Part shown: positions 54,262 to 63,492 of the stretch, in pieces | How positions within the stretch are numbered: position 1 is the first letter of the stretch | How the letters are laid out: every line of letters starts with the position of its first letter | Assembly (NCBI RefSeq): GCF_009834365.1 | Contig: NZ_CP041348.1 | Location: forward strand, 1,766,001-1,830,000 | Length of the DNA: 64,000 nt | Direction of reading: 5' to 3' | Origin: Komagataeibacter xylinus | GTDB taxonomy: Bacteria > Pseudomonadota > Alphaproteobacteria > Acetobacterales > Acetobacteraceae | The notes under the pieces: generated by a model | Told to the model about the DNA's origin: nothing | Database searches by the model: none | Seen by the model: only the letters and a program-made list of their open reading frames with translations | Program-made: the position numbers and the translations under genes

Positions 54262-56508
54262 ATGCCGGTGCCGCTGTCCTGCCCAAGGGGTGTGGACAGG
54301 CGTTTGGCGGGCGGCGATTCCGGGCCGTGCGGCAGGCCTGGGCGTGCGGGGTGGTTTTTGAGCCGGGCGGCGGGGGCAGGGAACCTGCTGCGCCTGCGGG
54401 GTGCGCTCATGGCATGGCTGTGGGGGCAGAACAGTGGGCTGGTGCTATGGCTGCCGGTGGCTCTTGCTGGCGGCATCATCGCGTATTTTGCCCTGCCGTT
54501 CGAGCCGGGCGAGGTAGGCGCGGCAGGTGCGGCGCTGGCCTGTGTGGCCTCACTCGCCTGCCGTCTGCTGTGGCCTGAGTGGCTGGCCGTGCGGCTGGGC
54601 GCGGGCGTAGTGGGGGCCGCTGCCATGGGGTTGCTGCTGGCATGGGGGCAGGCATGGCGCATGCCGCCTTTTCCCGATCTGCCGCACCGGGCGGTGCATC
54701 TGTCAGGGCAGGTGATGGGCGTGGAAGTGCAGCGTCTGGCCGATGGCACGCAGGCGCTGCGTGTGGCGTTGCGCGGCGTGCGTTTTGAGGATGGAATCAA
54801 CATGGGCATGCCGCCCCTGCGGCGGTCGCTGTCCGTGCGGCTGCGGGCCGATGACCCCGCGCGGCCCATACCGGGCGACGGGCTGCGGGTGCGTGCCCTG
54901 CTTTCGCCGCCTGCCTTCCCTGATGTGCCGGGCGGGTATGATGCCCAGCGCCGGGCGTGGTTTGCAGGCCAGGCAGGCCATGGCCGCGCGCTTGAACGGG
55001 CCACGATCACGCCTGCGCAGGTGGCCAGTGGTCCAGCGGGCTGGCTTGCGGGCAGGCGGCAGGCGCTGGCGGAACGGATTCGTGCTGCCCTGCCCGGCAC
55101 GCGGGGCGATATTGCCGCGACTATTCTGGTGGGAGCCGATGGCGTGGTGGCGCCCCGGGAGCGTGAGGTCTTTGCCGATGCGGGGCTGGCGCACCTGCTG
55201 GCCGTGGCGGGGCTGCATCTGGCGATTGTTATGGGGCTGGTCATGGTGGTGCTGCGCACGGGGCTGGCGCTGAGCGAGCGGGCGGCGCTGTACTGGCCAT
55301 GCCGCCAGATCGCGGCGGTGGGTGCGCTATTGGCGGGCGGCGGTTACGTGCTGCTGACCGGCGCGCACCTGCCTGCCCGGCGCAGCCTGCTCATGGCGGG
55401 GCTGGCGGTCGTGGCGCTGCTGGCAGGCAGGCGGCCGCTGTCGCTGCGGGCGCTGGCAGTGGCGGCGGCGGTGCTCATGGCGCTCAACCCGGAGGGCGTG
55501 ATTGAGTTGTCCCTGCAGATGTCGGTTGCGGCGGTTATGGCGCTGATTGCGGGGTTTGAGGCACTGCGGCCCGCGCTATCGGGTTGGGAGCATGATGACG
55601 TGTGGCTGCGGCGGGTTGCGGCGCGGCTGGCCCATCCGCTGCTGGCCAGCGTGCTGGCAGGGAGTGCGTGCCTGCCGGTGGGCATGGCGCATTTCGGCAC
55701 GGTGCAGCCATGGTTCGTGCTGGCCAACCTGCTGGCGGTGCCGCTCATGTCGGTCTGGATCATGCCGTGGGGGCTGGCGGCATTGGGGCTGATGTCGCTG
55801 GGGCTGGAAAAACTGGCCCTTGTGCCCATGGGCTGGGGGCTTGGCGTGGTGGCATGGCTGGCACATCTGGTCGCCCGGCTGCCCATGGCGCGGATGGGCG
55901 TGCCTGCCTTGGGCAATGTGGGGCTTTGCGTGTTCTTCGTGGGGTTGTGCTGGCTTTGCCTGTGGGTGGGGCGGGTACGGTTGCTGGGGCTTGTGCCGAT
56001 CGTGCTGGCGGTGCTTTCCCCATGGATGATGACCCGCCCGGTGCTGCTGTTGGCCCCTGATGCCCGCATGGCGGGAATTGTGACGCAGGGGCACCTGCTG
56101 ACCGGCCCCGGCACGCACCCCGATCCGTTTGCGCTGCGTGAATGGCAGCGCGTGACCGGCCTGCCCTCAGATGTGTTGCCGGCCGAGGGAACGGTGGGGC
56201 AGGTGGCCTGCCATGGCGGCGTCTGCCGTGTGGGAGATATCGTGCTGGTTTTCACCGCCCGGCCGCCTGCGCCCGGCCTGTGCCGGGGTACCGGGCTTTT
56301 GGTCAACCTGCCGGGCACATGGGGGTGTGATGGCGTGCCCTCCATCGGGCGCTTCGATCTGTGGCGCAACGGGGCTTATGCCATTTACCGGTGGGTGGAT
56401 GGCGGGCTTGTGGTGCGGACGGACCGCGCCATGCGCGGAGCGCGGCCATGGGTCATGCGCCCCGGCGGGGCGGGCCTGCCCAACCTGCCCCTGGCGCAGG
56501 CGGAATAA
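54262..56508 (+). CDS. comEC: ComEC/Rec2 competence membrane protein
   Basis: 748 residues with about ten TM helices. An N-terminal DUF4131-type part (about 50-210) with WLPVALAGGIIAYFALPFEP precedes the competence domain, with LAHLLAVAGLHLAIV (about 310-325) and HLPARRSLLMAGLAVVALL. A clear C-terminal metallo-beta-lactamase domain is absent; about 125 soluble residues close the protein. ComEC moves single-stranded DNA across the inner membrane. The start is uncertain; ATG at 54412 is the next candidate. Divergent from gltX. Confidence 0.88.
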   Translation: MPVPLSCPRGVDRRLAGGDSGPCGRPGRAGWFLSRAAGAGNLLRLRGALMAWLWGQNSGLVLWLPVALAGGIIAYFALPFEPGEVGAAGAALACVASLACRLLWPEWLAVRLGAGVVGAAAMGLLLAWGQAWRMPPFPDLPHRAVHLSGQVMGVEVQRLADGTQALRVALRGVRFEDGINMGMPPLRRSLSVRLRADDPARPIPGDGLRVRALLSPPAFPDVPGGYDAQRRAWFAGQAGHGRALERATITPAQVASGPAGWLAGRRQALAERIRAALPGTRGDIAATILVGADGVVAPREREVFADAGLAHLLAVAGLHLAIVMGLVMVVLRTGLALSERAALYWPCRQIAAVGALLAGGGYVLLTGAHLPARRSLLMAGLAVVALLAGRRPLSLRALAVAAAVLMALNPEGVIELSLQMSVAAVMALIAGFEALRPALSGWEHDDVWLRRVAARLAHPLLASVLAGSACLPVGMAHFGTVQPWFVLANLLAVPLMSVWIMPWGLAALGLMSLGLEKLALVPMGWGLGVVAWLAHLVARLPMARMGVPALGNVGLCVFFVGLCWLCLWVGRVRLLGLVPIVLAVLSPWMMTRPVLLLAPDARMAGIVTQGHLLTGPGTHPDPFALREWQRVTGLPSDVLPAEGTVGQVACHGGVCRVGDIVLVFTARPPAPGLCRGTGLLVNLPGTWGCDGVPSIGRFDLWRNGAYAIYRWVDGGLVVRTDRAMRGARPWVMRPGGAGLPNLPLAQAE

Positions 56509-56523
56509 AGATCAGCACGAAAA

Positions 56524-56588
56524 ATGATAAAAGTCTTCGGGTGCTGCCTTTTTGAAAAAAGGCGGCGTTCTTTCAAAGCTTTAAAAAC
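56524..56588 (-). repeat. Intergenic palindromic element, copy 6
   Basis: Inverted relative to copy 1: ATAAAAGTCTTCGGGTGCTGCC, T/A centre, GGCGGCGTTCTTTCAAAGCTTTAAAAAC. One mismatch in the left GC arm. It lies between the convergent ends of comEC and nth. Confidence 0.85.
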
Positions 56589-56598
56589 TTCTGCTTGT

Positions 56599-57297
56599 TC
56601 AGGCAGGGGCCAGGCGTAGCTCATCCTTCATGCGGTACTGGCATGGTTCAAAAGCGGGGCAACGCCAGCATTCGGGCCTGCGGGCCTTGCACACGTAGCG
56701 CCCGTGCAGGATCAGCCAGTGATGGGCCGGGCGCAGCATGTCAGGCGGAATGCGGCGGACAAGCTGGTCCTCCACCGCACGCACGGTGGCCCCCGGCGCC
56801 AGCCCCGTGCGGTTGCCAATGCGGAAGATGTGGGTATCCACCGCCATCGTGCTGTCGCCAAAGGCCACGTTCATCACCACATTCGCGGTCTTGCGGCCAA
56901 CACCGGGCAGGGATTCGAGGGCCGCGCGGTCATGGGGCACCTTGCCATCAAAGCGGTCGAGCAACTGCCGTGATAGCGCCACCACGTTGCGCGCCTTGGT
57001 GCGCCACAGCCCGATGGTGCGGATATGCGCGCCCACCTTTTCTTCGCCAAGGTCCACCATGGCCTGCGGGGTCGGCGCATCGCGGAACAGGTTGACGGTG
57101 GCCTTGTTGACCGAGGCATCGGTCGCCTGCGCCGAAAGTACGACTGCTACGAGCAACGTATAGTCATCGACAAAGTCGAGTTCGCTTTCGGCATCGGGGT
57201 TGGCGGTGGCCAGAAGGCTGATGAAGGCGCGGACTTCGGCCAGCGTCATGGCGCGGCGGGCGGGTTTGGCTCTGGCGCGGGTGGGGGGTGTTGGCAT
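56599..57297 (-). CDS. nth: Endonuclease III
   Basis: 232 residues. Base-excision repair glycosylase/AP-lyase for oxidised pyrimidines. The HhH motif LPGVGRKTANVVMNVAFG carries the catalytic Lys136; Asp154 is in AVDTHIFRIGNRTG. The Fe-S ligands Cys203, 210, 213 and 219 follow C-x6-C-x2-C-x5-C (CKARRPECWRCPAFEPC). It has an extra basic N-terminal extension of about 16 residues (RARAKPARRA). Monocistronic. Confidence 0.96.
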   Translation of the reverse strand: MPTPPTRARAKPARRAMTLAEVRAFISLLATANPDAESELDFVDDYTLLVAVVLSAQATDASVNKATVNLFRDAPTPQAMVDLGEEKVGAHIRTIGLWRTKARNVVALSRQLLDRFDGKVPHDRAALESLPGVGRKTANVVMNVAFGDSTMAVDTHIFRIGNRTGLAPGATVRAVEDQLVRRIPPDMLRPAHHWLILHGRYVCKARRPECWRCPAFEPCQYRMKDELRLAPA

Positions 57298-57477
57298 CGG
57301 CTACTCGCTGGGGTGGGTCGGGGCGTATTGTGCGGCGTGGGGGTGGGGTCTGTAAATTGCCCCGGACCCCGATAGTCGGGCAGGGGCCTTGCATGCCACG
57401 CGGGGCGGGGCTAGTCGTTCCAGCCCTTTGCGGCGCTCGGGTCACGGTCGCGTTTTTTGCATTCTGGCGTGGTGGGC

Positions 57478-59262
57478 ATGGCTTCTTCCTCTTCTCGATC
57501 CGTTACGCGGCGGCATGAATTCGCAGCCGTTCTGAGCTTTGTGTGGCACCGGTGGCGGGCGTGGCCTGCCCTGCTGGCGGGCACGCTGGCAGGGATCGCG
57601 CTGGCTACGGTGGCGGATGTGATGATGCCGCTGCTGGCGGGCTGGCTGGTCGATGATGTGTCGCACCCCGCACAGGTGGCCACCATCCACCGCGCCATAC
57701 GCGATGTAGCGGGGCTGACGGGGCTGGGCGTGGGCGGCATCGTGGCGCGGCGCATGGCATATGTAACCATCTCGCACCTCACATCCCGTGTCATGACCGG
57801 CATCGTGACGGAGGCGTTCGCCCGCGTGCAGCGTTTCTCCAGCGAGTGGCATGCCAGCAACTTCGCGGGCTCGACCGTGCGGCGCATCACGCGCGGGCTG
57901 GGGGCGATCGACACGCTGGGCGATACGGTGCTGCTCATGCTGGTGCCCGAGGTGATCGTGCTGTGCGCCACGACCGGCGTGCTGGCTTTTCACTGGGCGT
58001 TCATGGGGCTGGTGCTGGCGGTGGGGGCAGTAGCCCTTGTGGGGCTCTCGGTCGTGCTGACGCTGCATTACGTGGCGCCATCCGCCCGGCTGGCCAATGC
58101 GTGGGATACGCGCATGGGGGCCACCCTGTCCGATGCCGTGACGTGCAATGCCGTGGTCAAGGCCTGCGGGGCGGAGGGGCGCGAGGATGCCCGGCTGGCA
58201 TGGGTTGCAGGCCGGTGGCGGCAGCGCATGGTGCGTTCGTGGCTGCGCGGCACCGATAGCGCCAATTTGCAGAACCTCGCTGCCCTGCTCATGCGCATGG
58301 CGCTGATTGCAGGGGTGGCGGTGCTGTGGGTGCGTGGCCGTGCCGGGCCGGGTGATGTGGCCTATGTGCTGACCATGATGTTCGTCATACAGGGGTACCT
58401 GCGTGATATCGGCCAGCAGATTTCGGTCGTGCAGCGCTCGGTCAACGAGATGGAGGAACTTGTTGCCCTGTTTGCCATGCATCCCGGCGTCGCGGACCGC
58501 CCCGATGCCCCGGCGCTGCGCGTGACACAGGGGCATATCCGCTTCGAGCATGTGCGCTTTGGGTATGTGCGCCAGCACGGGCGGGTGCTGTTTGATGACC
58601 TGAACCTTGATATCGCACCCGGCAGCCGGGTAGCCCTTGTTGGCCCGTCCGGCTCGGGCAAGACCACGCTCACGCGGCTGCTGCAGCGGCTTTATGATGT
58701 TCAGGCCGGGCGCATCACCATTGATGGCACGGATATTGCCACGGTTACGCAGGCCAGCCTGCGCGGGCAGATTGCCATCGTGCCGCAGGAGCCGCTGCTG
58801 TTTCACCGCTCGCTGGCCGAGAACATCGCCTATGGCCGGCCCGACGCCACGCCCGCCGAGATCGCTCATGCCGCCCGGCAGGCCAATGCGGCGGATTTCA
58901 TCGACCGTCTGCCGCGCGGCTACGCCACCATGGTGGGCGAGCGTGGGGTCAAGCTCTCGGGCGGGGAGCGCCAGCGCATTGCCATTGCCCGCGCCTTTTT
59001 AAGCCAGGCGCGCATCGTGATCATGGATGAGGCGACGTCGAGCCTCGACTCGCAGTCTGAAGTGCAGGTGCAGCAGGCGATGGAGCGCCTCATGGCCGGG
59101 CGCACCGTGCTGGTCATCGCCCACCGGCTTTCTACCGTGATGGGGCTCGACCGCATCATTGTCTTCCGCCATGGCCGGGTGTGCGAGGATGGTCCGCATG
59201 CCGTCCTGATGCAGCGCGATGGCGGGCTGTATCGTGACCTGTTTGAACTTCAGTCCCTGTAG
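57478..59262 (+). CDS. ABC exporter, fused permease/ATPase
   Basis: 594 residues. Six-helix permease domain (about 25-320) and an ATPase domain with Walker A VGPSGSGKTTLTRLL, Q-loop IAIVPQEPLLFHRSLAENIAYG, signature LSGGERQRIAIARAF and Walker B RIVIMDEATSSLDSQSEV. It is a half-transporter of the MsbA/lipid-drug exporter type; the substrate is unknown. No accessory genes lie next to it. The ATG at 57478 is used; a TTG seven codons upstream is weaker. Divergent from nth. Confidence 0.92.
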   Translation: MASSSSRSVTRRHEFAAVLSFVWHRWRAWPALLAGTLAGIALATVADVMMPLLAGWLVDDVSHPAQVATIHRAIRDVAGLTGLGVGGIVARRMAYVTISHLTSRVMTGIVTEAFARVQRFSSEWHASNFAGSTVRRITRGLGAIDTLGDTVLLMLVPEVIVLCATTGVLAFHWAFMGLVLAVGAVALVGLSVVLTLHYVAPSARLANAWDTRMGATLSDAVTCNAVVKACGAEGREDARLAWVAGRWRQRMVRSWLRGTDSANLQNLAALLMRMALIAGVAVLWVRGRAGPGDVAYVLTMMFVIQGYLRDIGQQISVVQRSVNEMEELVALFAMHPGVADRPDAPALRVTQGHIRFEHVRFGYVRQHGRVLFDDLNLDIAPGSRVALVGPSGSGKTTLTRLLQRLYDVQAGRITIDGTDIATVTQASLRGQIAIVPQEPLLFHRSLAENIAYGRPDATPAEIAHAARQANAADFIDRLPRGYATMVGERGVKLSGGERQRIAIARAFLSQARIVIMDEATSSLDSQSEVQVQQAMERLMAGRTVLVIAHRLSTVMGLDRIIVFRHGRVCEDGPHAVLMQRDGGLYRDLFELQSL

Positions 59263-59275
59263 AACACTGTTCATT

Positions 59276-59335
59276 ACAGGAAACGCCGCCTTTTTTGGAA
59301 AAGGCGGCGCTCGTAAACTTTTATTTTTTTAACAA
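59276..59335 (+). repeat. Intergenic palindromic element, copy 7
   Basis: AACGCCGCCTTTTTTGGAAA followed by AGGCGGCGCTCGTAAACTTTTATTTTTTT. Complete core and right arm. It lies between the convergent ends of the ABC exporter and the HIT gene. Confidence 0.85.
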
Positions 59336-59416
59336 TTCATATTTTAAATTCATGCAGGGTTATCGGTGGTTTCCAGATAGCGGTACCATCAGGCAACCGC
59401 CCCTGTTTGTCCGGCT

Positions 59417-59794
59417 TCAGCCCGGCAGCATGGCGCCAAGCGGGCGGCCACCAAACAGGTGCACATGGAAGTGCGGCACTTCCTGCCCGCCTTCAATGCC
59501 GGTGTTTGACACAAGGCGATAGCCCGGGGCTTCCAGCCCGAGGTCACGCGCGACCTTGCCTACCGCGCGGGTAAAGCCTGCAATGTCCGCCTCACTGGCC
59601 GTTGCGCTGAAATCGGCAAAGGAAATATAGGCCCCTTTGGGGATCACCAGCACATGGACGGGCGCCTTGGGGGCGATGTCGTGGAAGGCGAGGGCGTATT
59701 CATCCTCATACACCTTCCTGCACGGCAGTTCCCCGCGCAGGATGCGGGCAAACACGTTCTGCGGGTCATACGCGCCGGTGCCATTTACGGCCAT
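59417..59794 (-). CDS. HIT family protein (HinT-like nucleotide hydrolase)
   Basis: 125 residues. The histidine triad is HFHVHLFGG near residue 108, with the family N-terminus DPQNVFARILRGELPC and VLVIPKGAYISF. HIT proteins hydrolyse nucleoside phosphoramidates or adenylates. The gene follows hisE by 25 bases, a common hisE-HIT order in alphaproteobacteria. GGAG is ten bases before the ATG. Confidence 0.93.
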   Translation of the reverse strand: MAVNGTGAYDPQNVFARILRGELPCRKVYEDEYALAFHDIAPKAPVHVLVIPKGAYISFADFSATASEADIAGFTRAVGKVARDLGLEAPGYRLVSNTGIEGGQEVPHFHVHLFGGRPLGAMLPG

Positions 59795-59819
59795 GGGTCT
59801 TGTCTCCTGTTTGGGTCGG

Positions 59820-60275
59820 TCAGGCCAGCGGGTCGCGGGGGCGGGCGGCTTTCTCGGCCACGCCGCTCGTGCCTTCGCGGCGCAGCAGTTCGGCCCAGAC
59901 TTCAGCCGGTTTCACACCCGCATCCACCCACATCACGATCAGGTGGTAGAGCACGTCCGCACTTTCGCTGATCAGTTCCTCGCGGTTGTCCGCCACGGCC
60001 TCGATCAGGCATTCCACGGCTTCCTCGCCGAATTTCTGCGCGATCTTGCGCCGCCCACGGGCCAGAAGGCGGGCGGAATGGCTGACGGAGGGGTCCGTGC
60101 CCCGGCGCGATTCCACAACGTTGAACAGGCGGTCGAGCACATCGGGTGTTGCGGGGCCTACGGCCTCGATCTCGATGGTTGCGGCAGGGGCCTTGCCTGC
60201 CGCCTTGCCGGGGGCCGGTTTGGCCGGGGTAGCCTTGGCGGGCGCGTTCTTGCGGGATTTTTCTGGCTTGGCCAT
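59820..60275 (-). CDS. hisE: Phosphoribosyl-ATP diphosphatase
   Basis: 151 residues. It hydrolyses PR-ATP to PR-AMP, the second histidine step. The catalytic core (about 45-140) has [20 protein letters not shown] and [15 protein letters not shown]. The N-terminal 38 residues are an unusual Lys/Ala/Pro-rich tail ([20 protein letters not shown]). GGAG seven bases upstream supports the ATG at 60273-60275. hisF ends 31 bases upstream. Confidence 0.94.
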   Translation of the reverse strand: MAKPEKSRKNAPAKATPAKPAPGKAAGKAPAATIEIEAVGPATPDVLDRLFNVVESRRGTDPSVSHSARLLARGRRKIAQKFGEEAVECLIEAVADNREELISESADVLYHLIVMWVDAGVKPAEVWAELLRREGTSGVAEKAARPRDPLA

Positions 60276-60306
60276 GACAATGCTCCGATAGGCGGGAAAA
60301 GGGAGA

Positions 60307-61068
60307 TCAGGTGGTCTGTCTGACCGGCAGGCCCGCTTGTGCCAGCGCCTGCTTGACCTGTGGAATGGTGAACTGCCCGAAGTGGAATACGCTGGCTGCC
60401 AGCAGCCCGGTCGCACCCGCGCGCGCGCCCTCAACAAAATGTTCGAGCGCGCCAACCCCGCCCGAGGCCACGATGGGAATGCGCACTGCCGCATTTGCCG
60501 CCCGCAGCAGGTCAAGGTCGAACCCTTTGCCGGTGCCATCGCGGTCCATGCTGGTCAGCAGGATTTCACCCGCGCCACGTTCCGCCACTTCCTTGCACCA
60601 GTCAATTACGTTGCGCCCGGTGGGGGTGCGGCCACCATGGGTGTAGACCTCCCACCCGCCATGGCCATCGCTGCGGGCATCAATGGCGACCACGACGCAC
60701 TGGCTGCCGAATTTCTGCGCAGCCTCGCTCACCAGTTCGGGCCGCGAGACGGCAGCCGAGTTCATGGCGCATTTATCGGCACCCGCCAGCAGAAGGCGGC
60801 GCATGTCATCGGTGGTGCGCACGCCGCCGCCTACCGTCAGCGGCAGGAAGATGCGCTCCGCCGTGCGGCTGACCACGTCGAGGATGGTATCGCGGTTTTC
60901 GTTGCTGGCCGTGATGTCAAGAAAGGTGAGTTCATCAGCACCTGCCGCGTCGTACACGGCGGCCTGTTCCACCGGGTCACCCGCATCGCGCAGCGAGACG
61001 AAGTTGACCCCCTTGACCACCCGACCGTTCTTGACGTCCAGGCAGGGAATGACGCGCAGCTTGAGCAT
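60307..61068 (-). CDS. hisF: Imidazole glycerol phosphate synthase subunit HisF
   Basis: 253 residues, TIM barrel. It closes the imidazole ring with HisH. Family features: [20 protein letters not shown] (Asp11), [45 protein letters not shown] (Asp130) and [13 protein letters not shown]. The start overlaps the previous stop (TGATG). Confidence 0.97.
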   Translation of the reverse strand: MLKLRVIPCLDVKNGRVVKGVNFVSLRDAGDPVEQAAVYDAAGADELTFLDITASNENRDTILDVVSRTAERIFLPLTVGGGVRTTDDMRRLLLAGADKCAMNSAAVSRPELVSEAAQKFGSQCVVVAIDARSDGHGGWEVYTHGGRTPTGRNVIDWCKEVAERGAGEILLTSMDRDGTGKGFDLDLLRAANAAVRIPIVASGGVGALEHFVEGARAGATGLLAASVFHFGQFTIPQVKQALAQAGLPVRQTT

Positions 61069-62423
61069 CAGGACAGGACCCGCAGGGCTTCACCAAGGTT
61101 GATGCGGCCATCATACAGCGCGCGCCCTACAATCACGCCCTCGATGCCCGGCGCCCGTGCCGTGGCCGCCCGCAGGGCTTCAAGGTGGGCCAGATTGCCC
61201 ACCCCGCCGCTGGCAATGACCGGGATGGAGAGCGCATTGGCCATGTCGGCGGTCTGCTCGATGTCGATGCCAGTCAGCATGCCGTCGCGGCTGATCTCGG
61301 TGAAGATGACGGCAGCCACGCCCGCATCCTGCATGCGCAGGCCGAGGTCGACGGCCTTCATCTCCGATGTTTCGGCCCAGCCTTCGGTTGCCACCTGCCC
61401 GCTGCGCGCGTCAATGCCCGCCACGATGCGACCGGGGAACAGGCGGCACGCCTCGCGCACCAGCTCGGGGTTCTTGACTGCGATGGAGCCCAGGATCACG
61501 CGGCTGATCCCGGCATTGAGCCATTTGCCGATGCTTTCAAGGTCGCGCAGGCCGCCGCCGAGCTGCACCGGCACCGAGGCATTGGCGATAATGGCCTCGA
61601 TGGCCTCGGTGTTGGCCGAGCGCCCGGCAAATGCGCCGTTGAGGTCGACCACATGCAGCCACGAGCATCCGGCATGGATCCAGGCCCGCGCCTGCGCGCC
61701 GGGATCATCGGAATAGACGGTGGCGTTGTCCATTTCGCCACGGCGCAGGCGCACGCATGTGCCATCCTTGAGGTCAATGGCGGGGTAGAGGGTCAGGCTG
61801 TGTCCGGTCACGGGGGCATGTCCTGCTGCAGGGATGGGAGTGGAGGCATCCTGCGGGTGGGCGGGTACGATCCGCTCGTCATCCTGCAGGCGCTTGGTGA
61901 AGAACAGGCCGCGCACGGTGCGGCCATCGGTGCGGGCATAGCTGGGGTGGGTGCCCCAGTGGTGGAAGCCGCTGCTGCGGAACAGCCGCACGGCCTCGGT
62001 CTGGGTCTCGCGTACGTCGAGGTTGATGATCTGGTAGCCCATGCTGCGCGCGCAGCTTTCCACCTCGGTCAGCAGCAGGCGGCCCAGCCCCAGCCCGCGC
62101 GCGTAGGGGGCGATATAGAAATGCATGAGGGTCGCACTCATGGCCTGCGCCTCGTTGTTGCGCGGCGGGCGCACGAGCTGGGCGGAGCCTACGATCATGT
62201 CATCAAGCCGGGCCACGAACATCTGCCGCTCGGGCACCAGCAGCACGCCGCGGAAGTAACGCTCCAGCGTCTCGCGCGGGGGTGGGGCCAGCCAGCCAAA
62301 GCCGCCGCCATCGAGTATGGCCGCGTTGGTCGCGTCACACAGGGCGTGCAGGTCGTCCTCGTGCATGTTGTCGTGCAGGCGTTCGGCATGCAGCGTGCCG
62401 GCAAGCGTGGCCTGACGGGTCAT
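61068..62423 (-). CDS. hisA: GNAT acetyltransferase fused in frame to HisA
   Basis: 451 residues in one open frame. Residues 1-180 are a GNAT acetyltransferase: acetyl-CoA loop [16 protein letters not shown] (108-123), [11 protein letters not shown] and a C-terminal strand [10 protein letters not shown]. Residues 207-451 are HisA (ProFAR isomerase), a TIM barrel starting [17 protein letters not shown], with [25 protein letters not shown] and [11 protein letters not shown] Pro/Ala linker (about 182-206) joins them. At residue 205 a GTG (61809-61811) has AGGA nine bases upstream and could also start free HisA. hisH overlaps by 4 bases upstream. Confidence 0.92.
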   Translation of the reverse strand: MTRQATLAGTLHAERLHDNMHEDDLHALCDATNAAILDGGGFGWLAPPPRETLERYFRGVLLVPERQMFVARLDDMIVGSAQLVRPPRNNEAQAMSATLMHFYIAPYARGLGLGRLLLTEVESCARSMGYQIINLDVRETQTEAVRLFRSSGFHHWGTHPSYARTDGRTVRGLFFTKRLQDDERIVPAHPQDASTPIPAAGHAPVTGHSLTLYPAIDLKDGTCVRLRRGEMDNATVYSDDPGAQARAWIHAGCSWLHVVDLNGAFAGRSANTEAIEAIIANASVPVQLGGGLRDLESIGKWLNAGISRVILGSIAVKNPELVREACRLFPGRIVAGIDARSGQVATEGWAETSEMKAVDLGLRMQDAGVAAVIFTEISRDGMLTGIDIEQTADMANALSIPVIASGGVGNLAHLEALRAATARAPGIEGVIVGRALYDGRINLGEALRVLS

Positions 62424-63100
62424 GGCGCGGGGTCCGGCGCAGGCGTCCAGCGCAGGAAGTTTGACAGGATGCGCAGGCCTACCTGCTGGCTTTTTTCTAC
62501 ATGGAACTGGGTGCCCGCCCGGTTGCCGCGCGCCACGATGGCGGGCACCGGGCTGCCGTAATCGGTGGTGGCGACCATGTCGGCACCGTCATATCCGGTC
62601 AGCGCGAAGGAATGGACGAAATAGCCATGCGCATCCGCTGCCAGCCCTTCGGTCAGGGGATGGGCGCCAGGGGTAAAGGCCAGTTCGTTCCAGCCCATCT
62701 GCGGCAGGCGCAGGTCAGGGGCCTCCATCAGTGTAATTTCCCCCGCGATCCAGCCAAAGCCAGGGGTCACGCCATGCTCGCGCCCGCGCTCGGCCATGAG
62801 CTGCATGCCAACACAGATGCCCAGAAAGGGCACGCCGCCATCAGTTGCCGCAACAATCGCATCGCGCAGGCCGGGCTGGGCCTCGAGCCCTGCCGCGCAA
62901 TCGGCAAACGCACCCTGTCCGGGCAGGACGATGCGGTCGGCCTGCAACACGGCCTGCGGGTCTGCCGTGATGGTGACGGTGGCATCGATGCCGCTATCAG
63001 CCGCGGCCCGTGTCAGGGCGCGGGCTGCGGAGGCGAGGTTGCCACCATTATAGTCGATCACCACAATGGACTGGGGGCGAGAGGATGCGGGCGCGGGCAT
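62420..63100 (-). CDS. hisH: Imidazole glycerol phosphate synthase subunit HisH
   Basis: 226 residues. Class I glutamine amidotransferase providing ammonia to HisF. N-terminal VVIDYNGGNLASAARAL, oxyanion LPGQGAF, nucleophile Cys in FLGICVGMQLM, and His/Glu of the triad in GTQFHVEKSQQVG. The ATG at 63098-63100 is chosen because GAGG lies six bases upstream; an ATG four codons earlier (63112) has no such site. It overlaps the acetyltransferase-HisA fusion by 4 bases. Confidence 0.95.
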   Translation of the reverse strand: MPAPASSRPQSIVVIDYNGGNLASAARALTRAAADSGIDATVTITADPQAVLQADRIVLPGQGAFADCAAGLEAQPGLRDAIVAATDGGVPFLGICVGMQLMAERGREHGVTPGFGWIAGEITLMEAPDLRLPQMGWNELAFTPGAHPLTEGLAADAHGYFVHSFALTGYDGADMVATTDYGSPVPAIVARGNRAGTQFHVEKSQQVGLRILSNFLRWTPAPDPAP

Positions 63101-63108
63101 GGTATGCC

Positions 63109-63492
63109 TCATGATACGGGGGAAGGGGAGGGAACGGGCGGGTTATGCTCCAGCCAGCGCACAAGGGCGGCGCTACGGTCTGGCGCATACACGCCTGCTG
63201 CCGGGGCATAGCCGCGCAGTTGCAGTTCCCATTGCCGGATTTCCGGCGTGTTGAGGGCCAGCAGCAGGTGCAGCCCGCCCAGCACGGGCAGGGCTAAGGC
63301 CAGCGGTAAGAACTGGGTCAGCAGAATGCTCACGCCGCCCGCCAGCAGCCCGCTGATGAAACAGCCCCGCAGCAGCAATCCGCCCCAGCCGCACAGCAGC
63401 ACCAGCCACGACATGCGGCACGCCACCATCACGGGCCACGCCCGCGTATCGGGCCTGCCTGCAGGCGGCAGCAGGGCGGAATAGAATGTCAC
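63109..63492 (-). CDS. DUF2628-like membrane protein in his operon
   Basis: 127 residues, two or three TM helices (about 28-85: [35 protein letters not shown]). The layout, a hydrophobic centre followed by a soluble C-terminus with [15 protein letters not shown], resembles DUF2628 proteins that sit between hisB and hisH in alphaproteobacteria; the match is partial. Function unknown. GTG start with AGGG seven bases upstream; GTGA overlap with hisB. Confidence 0.75.
   Translation of the reverse strand: MTFYSALLPPAGRPDTRAWPVMVACRMSWLVLLCGWGGLLLRGCFISGLLAGGVSILLTQFLPLALALPVLGGLHLLLALNTPEIRQWELQLRGYAPAAGVYAPDRSAALVRWLEHNPPVPSPSPVS

Noticed and set aside
8106..59335. Interpreting the seven palindromes as CRISPR repeats or insertion sequences
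   Set aside because: They are isolated, not spaced in arrays, in both orientations, and no transposase gene is present in the window.
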